DNA from: Lineus longissimus
Lineage: Eukaryota; Nemertea; Pilidiophora; Heteronemertea; Lineidae
Assembly (NCBI RefSeq): GCF_910592395.1
Contig: NC_088313.1
Span: 2,236,501 to 2,300,500 of the forward strand
Length of the DNA stretch: 64,000 nt
Direction of reading: 5' to 3'
Numbering within the stretch: the stretch's first letter is position 1; each line of letters begins with the position of its first letter. Position numbers and translations under genes: made by a program. Under the pieces are notes generated by a model. It did not search any database and was not told the origin of the DNA. It saw nothing but the letters and a program-made list of their open reading frames with translations. Of this stretch, positions 1-12,839 are shown piece by piece.

Positions 1-100
1 TACCGACAACAAGAGGCCCAAGGGCCTGGCGCTCTGCTTGAATTTTGTCCAAACCAGATAAGTGTAATGGAGAAGATGGTGGCCAAACTACAAGCCTACT
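1..100. repeat. Possible fragment of an interspersed repeat cut by the window edge
   Basis: Positions 14-27 form a palindrome (aggccc-aa-gggcct) inside the phrase acaagaggcccaagggcct. From memory, phrases of this type head dispersed repeats in several marine invertebrate genomes, but I cannot verify the family here. No coding frame is visible. The right boundary is unknown and 100 is nominal. Confidence 0.25.
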
Positions 101-439
101 TAATCTCGCAAAAGTTTATTTTGTAGAATTGTTGCTCTCCCTGATTGATCAAACATAGACCATGATTGATATCACATGCCACCAGGGGGTATTAGACACT
201 AACACCAGGCACAGCCCCAATGCTCAAATCCCTCATGAACATTTCAAACGTCGAGCCTTAAATCCAGCAACAGACAGTTGAAACTATAGTACAATTCATC
301 ATTGTAGCGTTATCCAACAAATTCAACTCAATGAAAAGCCGAGCAATAAAAATCTGAGAAGCAGATGGTTCAGCAGAGCTGATATCTACATCAACATGAT
401 CGATCAAAATGGTCTTCATAAAAGAAAAGTACATGATAC

Positions 440-660
440 AAATTCACTATTAAAAACCAAAATCTAAACCAATGTATCTCCAACGAGTGAAAATCTCACC
501 GACTGACCAAACTCTGAAACCTCACAAAAGTAGACGACACAAGTTAACTGATCAAAATCTAAAAGAACAGAGGCCTTAAAGCTAAAGATTGGACTAGTCG
601 AAGACCTCATGAATTGACAAAACTTTGAAACCTCACAATATAATGACCCTTCAAACCCTG
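440..660. repeat. Diverged two-copy tandem duplication, unit about 110 bp
   Basis: The block starting at 496 (ctcaccgactgaccaaact) recurs from 606 as ctcatgaattgacaaaact, each followed by ctgaaacctcacaa or tttgaaacctcacaa. A shared caaaatctaaa phrase precedes both. The minus-strand open frame over it is simply the repeat read twice and is not taken as a gene. Confidence 0.6.
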
Positions 661-670
661 AAACCACTAA

Positions 671-2192
671 CTCCCTGAAATCAAAAGTTGTGACATTTAA
701 ATAGACAATGCCAATGGACAGATCCCAAATTTAACATCAGTGCATGTTAGCTGGTGAATGCTCTTTTACAGGCAATCAACATTCATTGTGTGGAATGTAA
801 CGTATCTTCACGTTACTGTTTGAATCCTATTGCACTAGAAGAGAGATTCACGATGAAGACAAAAAGTGCACAGTCATGCTTAATCTGAAAACTGTCCAGT
901 CATGGCATTATCAGTTATACACGGATCATTTGAAATCGAGATTAAACCAGTGTACTGAAATAGATTACTTACTACTTGTGTCTTGTTTTTGTTGGTTTCC
1001 CGGTGACGTCGCCCAGTTCACCTTCATTTCCTGCAAAGGTAAAGATTTCAGAAAATTGTAATGTAGGTAAGGTATGCAGTATAATGGGTAATGTAATCGA
1101 AATAAGGTATGCGGTATAATGGATAATGTAATGGAGGTAATGTATGAGGTGTAATGGGTATTGTATGGGGTTGAAGTACGGCTCAGTACCTGAAAAGGTA
1201 TAAGCTGAATACACAATGACGTAATTTGAAAGGCAATGTGTTCTGAATAACGATAGTACATGAAGATATATAGTACAATAAAATATAACAGTGCATATAG
1301 TACATTCTTACTCAATAACATCTTCTAGTAGTGTTCCTGTCGAGAATACGTAATTCATTCTTGAATAATAGATGCTCGTCTATGAGGTGAAACGATTGTC
1401 ACACTTATCCCATGAATATTTCACCCATAGAATGAGCTCTAAATCATAGATTACGCCAGTCAATCTTGACACTGGCTTCATGACAACCTTAACTCTGCAT
1501 CAAGAATTCCAAGTAGTGTATAATGCAATTCACCAGGCAATGGGCAGTGTAACGTAAAATGTAACGTGTACATGCAATTATGTAATGATTTCAAGTCAAG
1601 CTTGCCATTATTAACTTGTATTTTGTAGCTACATGTAGCATGATTTCTCTGATGTAACAATGTTTGCCATGCTCGCCAAGTATTCATTTTGAGTGAAGCA
1701 GCAATATTTGATCAAAACTGCCAAGGATATTGAATGTATGAATGATGCACAGTATACTGAAGTGCATTTCTGCACACAGACGTGCAGTCCATGAAATGAC
1801 ATGCAACCTGAATATCCAGAAAACAGCTAGTTCAACTCAATGAAGCAAATAAGTCAATGTTTACTATTGCTGGCGTCTGAATGAAACTTCAGCAAAATTG
1901 TATCAATAATCGAAGCGTCCTGTTCAAATATCGCCGACTAAATGGGCTTGACATGACAGCCTACTGCACACCGTGTGGCTGCCAAGTTTAATTTAGCTGC
2001 AAGAATCCCCAGTTTATTATATTTCATTATCCCGGTTTGTATTGGACATCTGCACGGAACACTACAAAAATATGTTATTATACAATATATATCAGAAATT
2101 GAGAATGTATATTGGAGATTCAATCGATCTGAGAAATTGAAAACAAGGAATAGACTACGAATATCAAAACATTTTGTGAACAAAAGGTACAA
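671..2192. other. Non-coding spacer
   Basis: Apart from the array at 1058-1170 I see no gene or mobile element. The stretch 1500-1590 is rich in gtaatg and gtaacg words resembling that array, perhaps a decayed outlier of it. Open frames are short and read through simple sequence. Confidence 0.5.
1058..1170. repeat. Degenerate minisatellite, unit about 34 bp
   Basis: About three and a half copies of a unit built on gtaatg...aaggtatgcggtataatgg. Purine-rich on the plus strand. The copies differ by several substitutions and small indels, so the array is old. It creates a spurious 118-codon minus-strand frame of Tyr/His/Ile-rich repeats. Confidence 0.7.
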
Positions 2193-2241
2193 GTACCGTA
2201 GAGAATTAATAAAGACTCAATCTTTATTAATTCTTGGTACC
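2193..2241. other. Short perfect stem-loop
   Basis: The arms agaattaataaaga (2202-2215) and tctttattaattct (2221-2234) pair perfectly over 14 bp around a 5-nt loop ctcaa. An outer gtacc/ggtac pairing lengthens the stem with a small bulge. It is AT-rich. It could be a MITE core, a cruciform or a chance palindrome; the loop is too small and the stem too short for an ordinary pre-miRNA. Confidence 0.6.
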
Positions 2242-4149
2242 GTGCAGCTAACACGAACTGATGTCAATCGGACCCCATGCTCATAAAATTTCATTATCTC
2301 TTGACTAGTTCCTTGAGCACACGTCATCGCGCCTTCCCATGAGAGGAAGAACGACCAGGAATCAACCAGGCAATATCATATGGATTTTTGATTAAACGAA
2401 CTTCGGAAAAGGACCAGAGACTCTCTTGGAGAATGCCACTGACCCGTCTGCTATTTCTGGTCCTATTCCCAGAGGGAGGCCAACCAATAGATGAACGGTG
2501 CAAGCGCGACCATCAGCGCCACACGACGCAGGTTCCATGTCAATATGGCACTGTCCCATGGGAGGTTTAATCACATTTGGTCCAAGTTGATGGCCATTAT
2601 AGCAATTGGGTAAATATGTCCCGATCTCTGAGAGCTTTGAACCAGATCACTGATACCCTTCATTAACCTTCAGAACTGAGTTCACGAATCACATAAATGT
2701 GAGGGTGATTCCTTGTCTATATTGTTTAAGATTGATGATGTTCCCTGATTAAAGATGAGACACATCAAAAGACTTGTGAAGATCATAATGTCTGGCTTCG
2801 CATCCCAGCGTTTTGAGAAAGAAAGACTTCTCCTGCAATTCCAGTGGGTTCAACCCCCGGCCAACGCTACATTTTTTTATCGAATGTTTGACATTACTAT
2901 ACATCCTTGGTGTACTTGCAAGTGAAGTTGTCGCAGTTACAAACCCTCCCACTCATGATAGCAAATGTCATAAGTCAGAAGTCACGCACTATCTCACTGC
3001 ACTCAATAACCCAAGCAACTGATTCCTAAACATTTTATTTCTCATGGTAAGTTTGCCAAATAGGTCAGAAACGTGCCTGAAAACAATCAAACTGATACGA
3101 TCTATTGATTATGGTTAGAAGAGAATCAGAGAGGAAAAGTGCATCATCAGGATTTTTTTAATACGCCATAGTACACTGGGCGGGCAACCATGATAACAGC
3201 TGTCCCCATACTATGATCTCGGCAGTAATACAGTTATTTTTCTGCAAAACTCCAATATTATTTGCAGTAACATGACCAGATCTCCACCTCTTACTGCCAC
3301 AGGTCTAAGCCTGCATGATTGATAGTGTCATGCTTGTGTATGTAATGTCAGAAGATTGGCATTTCAACTCGCTGAAACAGGAGACTGACCACTTTATGCA
3401 GCCAATATATTCACAAGTAAAGCAGTTCTAAGGAAGTTTATTATGTGCATGATACAGAACAGGAAGGTACTTCAACCAACATGGCATAGAAACACTCTGA
3501 TATGCTGCTTGCTGCCTACTGTTCTATTATATGAATTGATCGCAATATAGTATTGTGTGTCCTAGAATGAGGGCATTGAGACATCATTGGAAAGTTTGAA
3601 TCAAATAAATATACAATATTATGGTTCATTTTCATGACTAGACTGATGAAGGAAATGAATTAAGTACATTATTACCGGCATCTGGTGATACATTTGAGTG
3701 TCACATTCACTCACTGTTTACCGTTAGAGCAGACACGCCCACATTTGCCTACCCCATCGCGCGAAATGGGAATTTGAGCAAAAGTACGTTCCAATCAAGT
3801 ATCTGGTTATAATATCAATCCAATTCCGGAACAACTGGAAGTCAGCATTGGATAATTCCTTACAATTCCAACAGCATTTCAACTGAGCTTGCACCATGGG
3901 GGCTGCATGCGTATTTTTGCTCAATAGCTAATAATGAACTCCATTTGGTCCAATTATCGCGTAAAAAACTCTCGATCAACATCAAACTACTACAGATCGT
4001 AGTTGGCCTTTGACTTGAACACTCAAACGATGAACTTAGTGGATCTCATAGATGATGTCATAAGCTGCTTTGTGATGTCGATCAGCGACGATTACGTTTT
4101 TTCGTAATTTCCCATAAGATGATTTAGGCTATTCATACAAGAGCTAGGG
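2242..4149. other. Spacer with one GC-richer stretch
   Basis: The stretch 2340-2580 is visibly less AT-rich and open in one frame on each strand, without a recognisable protein. At 2846-2858 a B-box-like gggttcaaccccc occurs, but no A-box or tRNA fold lies before it. Nothing else is recognised. Confidence 0.4.
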
Positions 4150-4340
4150 ATGTGCGTAAAACTGGGACCAGGTCATGGGGAGACTCGCCCATTACCGCTA
4201 ATTCTGCTATTGATGGAATATTTGATAGCTTAGCTTCATTTCCCATTTTAGTACTGCACAGGGAGATGTATGAAACTTTTGCTTGATCATGAGAAGATTC
4301 AATCTTAACAGCTAATTCAGCTATTGATGGAATGACCTTT
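4150..4340. repeat. Two-copy tandem duplication, unit 114 bp
   Basis: The phrase gctaattctgctattgatgg at 4197 recurs at 4311 with one change, and the flanking atcatg(a/g)gaga words also recur at the same 114-base spacing. In the minus-strand frame this reads as a repeated IPSIAELAV peptide. 114 is a multiple of three, so the frame survives the duplication, but I do not take this as coding proof. Confidence 0.65.
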
Positions 4341-6305
4341 CGTACCAAGTTCATTCCAGTTTTCTTCATTCATGCTTCCAGTGGTGGAAATGACTTGGAA
4401 ATTGGTCAACATTGAGGAGCTTTACAGACTTGACAATAATGAGACCTGCTTGCACTCTATAGGCCAGAGATTTTTTATCAGATGATATTCAACAAAAATA
4501 TTCAGAATTTGTACCCACCAATTTGGCAGCTTACAAACTCAATGTTGAAGAGTGTGTTACTCACTAGATTAAAGTCATTTTGTAACACACTATGAACTCT
4601 CTTCCCAGTAGAAATTGACAAGTTCCTTGCAGTAAATCATTACATAAGCCTCTCATGAGGGCAAAACCTGCTCTACACTGTTTCATATCAATACTAAATC
4701 ATATATAAATCTCATGATACACTCCGTGCATGACTGGCATGAGACCACAGATCCCCTCTTTCCATTCTCAGTCACAAACTATCAGAAAAGCCATAATTTG
4801 CCGGCCTCGCTCGCTACGGAGAAAATGATATAAATATACAGTTGGACTGCCATCTGTACAATTGATACGCAGATTATAATACTGTGCATTCCAGTCAGAC
4901 ATGACCAGGAATGGACACGTCATCAATTGTCATACCAGTATCATTTGTGGTCTTAGTTAGAATGGTATAGAGTGTACATGAGGGACTTTACTGTTGCTCT
5001 CATGATGGATAATGTATAGAATGTCGTTCCCACATGAAAACATGTGTTTGGCTAGTGAAGAATACAATGGGAGGACCAACTGGGTTAGCATTATCATTAG
5101 AATAGGTGTAAACTACCACCTGGTCATCTAAAGGCATTTATCAAAGGAAGTGTTTATTCCTTCAACAAAATGTTAATTGTCACTCATTCTGACATCTTGT
5201 GACAAAAAGTTGACCGCGCTATGTTGTACATGACAGAGGTCCATCTATTCACCAGAGTTTAACAGAGGTATCACTATGTTGGCACAAGGAACACACCCAA
5301 GAGTTGCACAGGGGACACACCTCAGTTAGCAAGAATTGAACAAGGAAAACACACTTTTTTGTTGGAGTTTTACAAAGAACATACCTCTGAGTTGTATGGG
5401 ACACCATTTTGAAGCACCTGCAGTCAAGTTCATCTTCAGTCTTCGAAGATGCCCGAAATATATACTTTTGCAAATGTACAATATTGATGATATTTGTTTT
5501 CACCTTAATACAAGGTTTATATATTTTGATCAGACACGATTTAGCACTTGCTGAGCACACTACATATGGTTGTCAGTAAAAAAAACTGTTTCAGCCTGAC
5601 ATGGAATATATTTATCAATTTCCTTTGCTGTCACATTCGTTTTGAATGTTGCATGAGCAGGACCCATTCAAGATATCATCTGGGGATTATGTTTCATAAT
5701 GTTAGCATGACGACATCCATTCTTTTGGTGGGCAGACCAATTTGCTCTAGAATATCCTGACAGATTTATTAGAGCATAAAGTATCTTAGGTGGAGGACTG
5801 GGACCAATGGACATTAGAATTTGTAGATAATGTACAGTGGGACACCAACCCCCACAATATGTGCATGTACTCTGAGCAATAAAAAGCTTTTAACTGTCAG
5901 TATAGAAGTAGTTTTCACACTTCTTCTTTGACACAACAGTAGGCTAACATCCAGTGCCAATGAAGACTCTTAAGCAAACCCCAAAACACACCTTCGCCTG
6001 CTATCGTCTGTTTTAGCAATACACAGAAAGTCAACCTCGCTAGCACCACATGCATCTCAGCCATCCATCGGTACTGTCGGCAAAGATCTCCAAGGTGTAG
6101 GTGACGGCAAAACGACATACACACAAAAGTGCTGACCTTCGCTAAATGGGTTGGCCATAAAAACTTGAACAAACAATCTGCTGGCGGAATGAATATTGAT
6201 GAGACCTGTGAGAGCTACAACGCCCTTACGGCGGACGGAGCTGAGGCTGATCTGCCCACTTGACTCGGGTTAATGAGTCAATGAGAAGAGAGAGGAAAAT
6301 GATGT
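4341..6305. other. Spacer around the 5.3-kb minisatellite
   Basis: No gene recognised. Frames at 5336-5554, 5548-5760 and 5915-6172 are short, Cys/Phe-rich and end without splice-like context. The tract 6180-6300 is GC-richer with no clear motif. Confidence 0.4.
5265..5405. repeat. Degenerate minisatellite, unit about 30 bp
   Basis: Four to five loose copies of a unit containing gttgcacaaggaacacacct: ggcacaaggaacacaccc, ttgcacaggggacacacctc, attgaacaaggaaaacacac, ttttacaaagaacatacctc. The overlapping frames on both strands are repeat-derived. Confidence 0.6.
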
Positions 6306-6428
6306 ACACTGGTCGGCAGTGGAATCGCAGCAGTGCGTTTTTAGGCTGCAGCACTAATGTCACTGGTCAGCAGTAGGATCTGATGGTGGAGTGTTTTAAA
6401 AGAATGTAAAAAGCCGCAGCATTGATGA
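6306..6428. repeat. Tandem duplication, unit about 55-65 bp
   Basis: cactggtcggcagtggaatc at 6306 recurs as cactggtcagcagtaggatc at 6361, and the ends aggctgcagcactaatg and aagccgcagcattgatg also match. The second copy is expanded by an A/T-rich insert. Two copies only. Confidence 0.6.
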
Positions 6429-9120
6429 GAGCCTGAATTTCAGTGAGCATCCAACTCAGCTACTCAATAACTGGTTGTGAGACTGCAGATGAATGACTTC
6501 ACCAAGGTCACCGATAGCTCTATTACACTAAGTCATTTTCACTGGTGGTAATTTTGTGGTTGGAAGCAACGCCCTCTGCCCTACACTCTTAAGAAGCGCT
6601 ACTGCATACCTATCAAGGCGGGCATTTGGAAGTTTAGTTCAACTCACAAAACAAAAGGGTTAAGCAGATCTGTATGAATCAGGCCATTGTCCCAATCCCA
6701 CAGCTCCATTATTTACAAGCAAACAATCTAGTCTGACAGTTCATCTCCCAGAGTTCAATATCAATTTGAGATGAGTCGAGTCACTCCAACATTCTGAATG
6801 CATCTCATCTTATATTCTATGGTTTTAGATTGGGAGACCGATATGACGCTGGGGTTAATGTACAGACAATAACATGTATGTATGATGTAGCTTAGATGAG
6901 GCTGGTTGTTTTTGGGAAAACTGGCCAGTGTTTTGTTTTGTATATAGTTTGGACTACTATGATATAATGGAGGATCAAAGCACAACTACTGATATATTTC
7001 AAGAATAAGGCTGGTTGTTGTTATTGAAATGGCTCTAATTTCATCAGGTCGTTAATAGTACACTTGCTCAATTGCCCGATTAGGCTAGCGACTACATTTA
7101 GCATGTTTACTGAAGACTCATCTATTTTGTGCGTAAACGCAAACAATAGATGACTAACTAACAGCTTGCTACTGTCTACCACCACCACTTCAGACATCTC
7201 TTTCAGGACAGATCTTTAAAAAGGTTAACTTGCTGTCAGTTCGTTATTAAGGACTTCGACTCTTCATAGAACTTTTAACTTTTTAATTTTTTTAAATATC
7301 ACACAACAACAGCAACATAAATACTAAGGCTGCTTGATTGATTTTGAAGTCGAGACATTTTACCACTAGCCTTTGGCAACAGATCAATTCCACATGGGTT
7401 CTAGGTACACGGAGGTGAAAACAATTACTTAAGGGAATCGGAAGATGATATGTCGGACCATAATGTCAAGCATAGCGATGTCAGGTTGACTCAATTGATT
7501 TTTTGTAATTTGAGGGCGTGGAATTTTTCTATCATGAATATTGTATTCATGCAAAACCTATATCCAATATCTGGATCTGAACATAAGGAAGAAAATCATC
7601 AATATTTGCACCTATTCGAAAAAAGACACGGAAAGCAAATTTCAGACTAATCATTTGGTATCGACCATGAACGCCGTATGTCACATGACTGATGTTAGAT
7701 CAAACAGCACTGTGACACGCAAAACTGAGTCAAGAGACACTAAAAATAACGGCTGTCAGCAGAGAAGACAAAATGTTGGATCTGATTCGGCCTATCTAAA
7801 GAAGAAACATCGTGACATGATGTAGGGGTAATGTAGAGGCCTCTCGATCCCGGCAAGGTGGAAATATTTGTGGCGTGCATCCTGGGGCCTGCCAATCAGA
7901 TGCCATCGTCCGTGCAAAGATCGTGCACACTGAAACATGGAATCGTCAGGAGACGGATTGGTTGTAAGGGACATTTCTCAATGGAGCAAGGTTTGATTGT
8001 CAGTCAAGGTGACAGGGAAAGCAAGGTGCGATAAAAAATGTCATCTATCTTCCGGGACTTGGCACTTTATTTCTTGCGCGTATGTTTGGGGACAAACATA
8101 GATATTCATGGCAGTATTGATGGATCTGAGTGGTTGGAGTTGTTTGCATTTGTATTTTACGCTAAAGATAACATCACAAGAGAGATGAACTCGAAGAACT
8201 CGAAACAACAAAGAATAGAAAATGTCAGCAGAATATTTTTAAACCTTCCGGCGCCAGATTTTTTATACTTCTCCGTACAAGTTACGGCCACGCTTGCAAC
8301 ATTACGATAATGATTGGCCAGCAGTACAAAGTTATCCCCTGGGACAAGGTTGACTGCAAATGCCGCCACAATCATTCATTCCAAGCAGTGAAATTCTCAT
8401 TAAGCGGAAAAATTCCTGGACCACAAAATGTCCATTGCCGTAAAACATGGCCGCGGGAGGCTCTGGAGTCTAATCATTGCGTTGTAACGGGTACCAAGGG
8501 TAATGGGAACTTCCTATATATGCTGAAGGCCGGCTGGCCAGCATGAGATATGACTGGTGTTGGACAACAAACAACTCACAGCTCAATGCAAAACTCTGTG
8601 GCAAAGCTAAGGCAAGTCTTGCTGTAACAGGAAAAGCTTGAGCGCCAGAAGAAGCCGACACAGAAAGTTTTGCCTGAACCCGCCCTGGTACTGGTACGAA
8701 TCCACATAAGGTGTGTATATGGCAGGTGTTCATCTAAACTAAACTGAACTTCAAGCAATGGTTTCCCAAGCCGAAGACAGTAAAACGATTACAATCTGAT
8801 GCTCCACAAATTTGATATCTTCACCTCCAAATTCTTTCCAAGCACCATCAAAATGTCACAGGACCAAAATATCACAAGACAAATTATTACATCAGACGGC
8901 AAACTGTCATATGATCAGATAACGTGATCAGGAGAAGTAATTATATTGATGCTCACTCGATAACCATGTGCTCCAAGCTATATGCTGCCAAAGTGAGATA
9001 TCTACATGAAATATCAATTTGATTTGACAACATAATTCTCGCTGCTTGAGCCCAGGGCAAATGTTAAACTACTTGTAGGACAAATGTGATTGAGTAGGAA
9101 TAATATAAAAATTACAACAT
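6429..9120. other. Spacer with GC-richer islands
   Basis: The stretches 7820-8010 and 8300-8560 are GC-richer and could be conserved non-coding sequence or small exons. Frames 8038-8310 and 8310-8546 abut there and are open but match no family I know. I see no repeat in this block. Confidence 0.35.
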
Positions 9121-9365
9121 AATGCCTGAGGGCAACGTTATTGAAGGAAAGCACTTCTGACACTTTGAGGGCAACGTTATGAAAGAATGCACTTCTAACA
9201 TTTTGAGGGCAACGTTATTGAAGGAATGCACTTCTAACATTTTGAGGGTAATGTTATTGAAGAAATGCACTTCTAACACTTTGAGGGCAACATTATGAAA
9301 GAATGCACTTCTAACATTTTGGAGGCAACGTTATTATATTGAAGGAAAGCACTTCTAATGCCTGA
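9121..9365. repeat. Minisatellite, six copies of a 38-39 bp unit
   Basis: Copies begin at 9127, 9166, 9204, 9243, 9282 and about 9321, each reading tgagggcaacgttattgaag then gaatgcacttctaacattt. Alternate copies carry either ttattgaagg or ttatgaaag, a two-variant (higher-order) pattern. The word aatgcctga flanks both ends (9121 and 9358), as expected if the array grew by slippage inside a once-single sequence. Confidence 0.9.
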
Positions 9366-11309
9366 CTTTCTAGGGTCACATATGCACTTTTCTGTTGCTG
9401 AACAACAACAACCGCGACTTGATTTCACTGCTAATGAAAGTTGCAAAATGCAATCCGAGTAGTTCCAAAGTGAAGTAATCCTCCCCCCAAAGTTCTATGA
9501 TGCCTGAATACGTTCTCATAATCACGCATAGAAAATCGTTAACGTACCAACTTAGACACCTACCACTTCTGATAATGATGAAGAAATGTTCGCATCTCAT
9601 GTTGGTGGTCGTTAGGGTCCTTATTCCCTCATAGATGTGTCAATTTTATTTGGTCATAAACTGTGGTGTTGGCCTTTATTATATATGATGTACACAGTAG
9701 AAGCAACAATCGTTTTTCAACAATGTTCAAGGACTTGCAGTCAGTTTGGCCAGTCTTTATTCTCAGGGACACTGGTTAGGTGCATAGATTTGTGAGAGCT
9801 TGTTCAATCAATATATATAACCTACCCAGCAAAAGTTTGAAACCTAACTGAAACTAAGAAAATATTGCAAAATTCTTACAAACTGAATTTTATTCATCTT
9901 CTCTCTTATTGCTAAAGCAGCAGTAAACATTGCAACTTCTACTGGTTCACATTCGCTCTGCGATTAAAAAGCACATTTCCATTCAAACAGGCCATTACAC
10001 CGTTCATGACGACAATCCTTAGATTGGCCCAAGATTAATATGTCTCTTGTTAAATATAAATCCTCCTTATCTTAAAATGAGTTCAGTGCACGGAAAGCAT
10101 TCTATGTTTTATTCAGAGGAGGGTTTGCTGGTTTTTCTTGCGAGGATCTCTGGTTAAAGTAACCTTCGATTTGAACACTTCAATGAAGCAGAAAATAGCC
10201 CCTGCATCATCAGCATGTACTCTGCGTAAATTCTGCATGAAATTGCACCTGATTTGCTTAAAAATGTCTTTGAATAACTCGACGCCTCTATCACTGGCGT
10301 AAAAACTTAAATACATCACCTCTCCTCCGAGTGAGTCATTTTGAAAAATGTCTGCGCCAACTTGTCATTCGGATGCAAGGAAGTGTAATGCGTTCGTGAT
10401 GAACCGCGTTGAGTTTTGTGATCACATGAAATTGCCATATGATAAGTGTTAATGTGTTTTCAAGAGTTCGACATTCTTTTGCATTCTGGGAATGAACTAC
10501 AGTCTTTTTTATCAACATTACTGCATTAAAAATCTGCCGAAAATATTTTGAGTGAGAGTGTTTAAAAGTTTTACTCTAATGATTACATCTTTTTTAAGCC
10601 TTCTCATGACATACATGTACTAAAAAAACCCAATTCATCAAGTATTATATTACATCACCCCATCCATCCAAATACATAATCATCAGCACTTCTGATAACA
10701 ATATTTTCGATTCCTTACCAGAATTATTTATCAGTTCATGTACTTTATCCAGTGCTTTCTCTCGCACTAAGAAAAGCTATCCCAATCAATCTACTTGGAT
10801 TGTGAACCGATGTACTTGTGTTAGTATGCTGTTACCATGTTTTATTTAATATTCATCACCGTGTCCTTGTCGAGTATGGCCTTGTCATGTGTTCCACATT
10901 ATACTTCCTGTAATGAAAGCAATATGGTACTGCCCAGCGTGTGCAGTCCCCAGCAGCGAGAGTGTTGCCCGTTGTTATTCATTAGCCAATGACATTAGAT
11001 TTCCTTCGATAAAGAATGCATGTCAAAGGAACGATCAGTTGCCCTGTGAGGTGCGAGAGATGTTTTTGTTAGTCTTTTCCTCGCGATATTGATTTGCATT
11101 GTGGTGTTAGTTGCTTGGCTCAATCGTGAAGGAAATGTTGAGGATCGAGTTATCATTGGAAGAATATTGTTTGCAAGATGATTCTGCAAATGGAGGAAAG
11201 CTGGCCAAACGACTGAAATGTCAGCATCTGGTTTTTGGAAACCACCTTTTGGTGTGCTGTTGCACTGATATCCATTCGTTCTGCTAGCCAACAAACTGGT
11301 AACAGCAGA
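9366..11309. other. AT-rich spacer
   Basis: No repeat or gene recognised. The frame 10995-11393 on the minus strand (132 codons) is Ser/Ala/Lys-rich, runs into the repeat complex beyond 11310, and has no recognisable domain. Confidence 0.4.
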
Positions 11310-11700
11310 GAGATTATGTGTTTTACTTGCCGATGCTGAGACAGCCAATGCCTTGAACCCACGGTGTTTTTTGCTGGCTGATGCCCTGAGCACAGATTAA
11401 CCATGTGCTCTGTTTCCCGATGGACACTTTCTTGTCGATATTGATAACAACACCCAGTCAGTGTTACATGGAAGCAAGATGCCATCATATAGTGACCAAG
11501 TGTTATGTTTGTCAACAAACCTTAACCAAGTAGAACCTTCAAGAAGAACCTGTTTGTCAACAAACCCTAACCAAGTAGAACCTTCAACAAGAACTGATCG
11601 AAGCTTTCCTCCTGATATTGACAACACCACCCGATGTTTCATGGAAGCAAGATGCCATCAGTCACCCAGGGCACAGTGACCATGTGTTTCGCCTGCCAAC
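11310..11700. repeat. Nested duplication complex
   Basis: Two levels of repetition. An inner 45-bp unit (tgtttgtcaacaaacc, then taaccaagtagaaccttcaa) occurs twice from 11506 and 11551. An outer unit, gatattga(t/c)aacaacaccc plus atggaagcaagatgccatca plus agtgaccaagtgtt, occurs at 11437 and again at 11614, 177 bases apart, enclosing the inner pair. Looser relatives (ttgccgatgctgag, ctggctgatgccctgag) lie upstream from about 11320. Confidence 0.8.
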
Positions 11701-12839
11701 GAATGCGGGGTAACGACATGTTTGGTAGTTAAGAGACAATCATTTTCACACCTTGATCCCATATATTGGAGTCTTTCGTGAGAGCACTTCTGGTGGATCT
11801 TGTCCTTTGGCGTGGGTCGATCATTGGGTGGCACTTGGCTGGCTTCGATTGGCTGTCGATCAATGGTGTGTTGTTAAAGAAATGTGAGAGTGAAAGAAAA
11901 ACAGATATTGCGTTTCCAGCTTTTAAAACTTGGAAGAAGTTGGAGTCATCGAACTGATCACCTGCAGCAGAAGAATCGTGTCAGTTGGACAGCAGCAGTG
12001 GTGCGGCGAAAATAGTTTGAGCAATAATCTCTTTCTGCACAATTGATTTACATCAGACAGGTCCAGGCTATGAAAACTTGTTTCTGATTGTAGAGAAGCA
12101 AAACATTTTGATATGCATGGTCTGTGTAATGAATACTGTGTTGACACAATTAAGCCGGTTGAGAGGCGCGAGTACAAAAGGCCTTTTTTACATGTAGGCC
12201 TAACAGCTGCAACTCAACAGGCTCAATATCGTCGACACAGTATACTAGTCAGACAAGAGACACTGGCTATACTTCTTCTTTCGTGATCTTAATAAGACAT
12301 TCGGATACAAGATTTACGACATACAACAAGAAAATGATTGTCTTTCCTCTGTCGCCATGGTTACTGTATATTTTTTAATTAATTTTTGTGATAGAAACAC
12401 GGAGTAACCGTGTTTAGTTATCATGCAAACAAAACAACTCCTGCTGATTGGGTTCAGGAATGTCAGCACGGCAAAATTCATCAGAATGTGAACGCCTGCT
12501 GTTTGTTTTCCATGCCAGGTTGTTCATGTTCATAAAGATTGCTTTGATTTAAAATCCCATAAACATAAAACAGTCTCATAAAAAGATAATTATTGGATGA
12601 AGATGATAGAGAAGCGATACATATTCACAATAACAAATAAAATGATTCAAATGTTTCATGTTTCACATAATGATTGTCTTTAACAAAAAACTTAAATGTG
12701 TTCTTTAGATGGGTACAATTGAAGGAAATGTTTGTCCACTCTAGAAGGTTTAGGTAAAATGGTGGAACTCATCTTTAAGACAAACAAGTCAAGTTAATGA
12801 TGCTTGTACTGTATGTATATGAATTTGACTCCAGTCCAC
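11701..12839. other. Spacer with a small hairpin
   Basis: An 8-bp perfect inverted repeat aaacacgg/ccgtgttt with loop agtaa lies at 12395-12415. No gene recognised. Confidence 0.35.

Noticed and set aside
965-1321. 118-codon minus-strand frame
   Set aside because: It reads through the 34-bp minisatellite and has a repeat-derived Tyr/His/Ile-rich product.
2846-2858. gggttcaaccccc as a SINE B-box
   Set aside because: No A-box at the right distance and no dispersed partner in the window.
9121-9365. 38-39 bp repeats as CRISPR
   Set aside because: No spacers; units are contiguous.
10995-11393. 132-codon minus-strand frame as a gene
   Set aside because: Low-complexity Ser/Ala/Lys start over the duplication complex and no domain.
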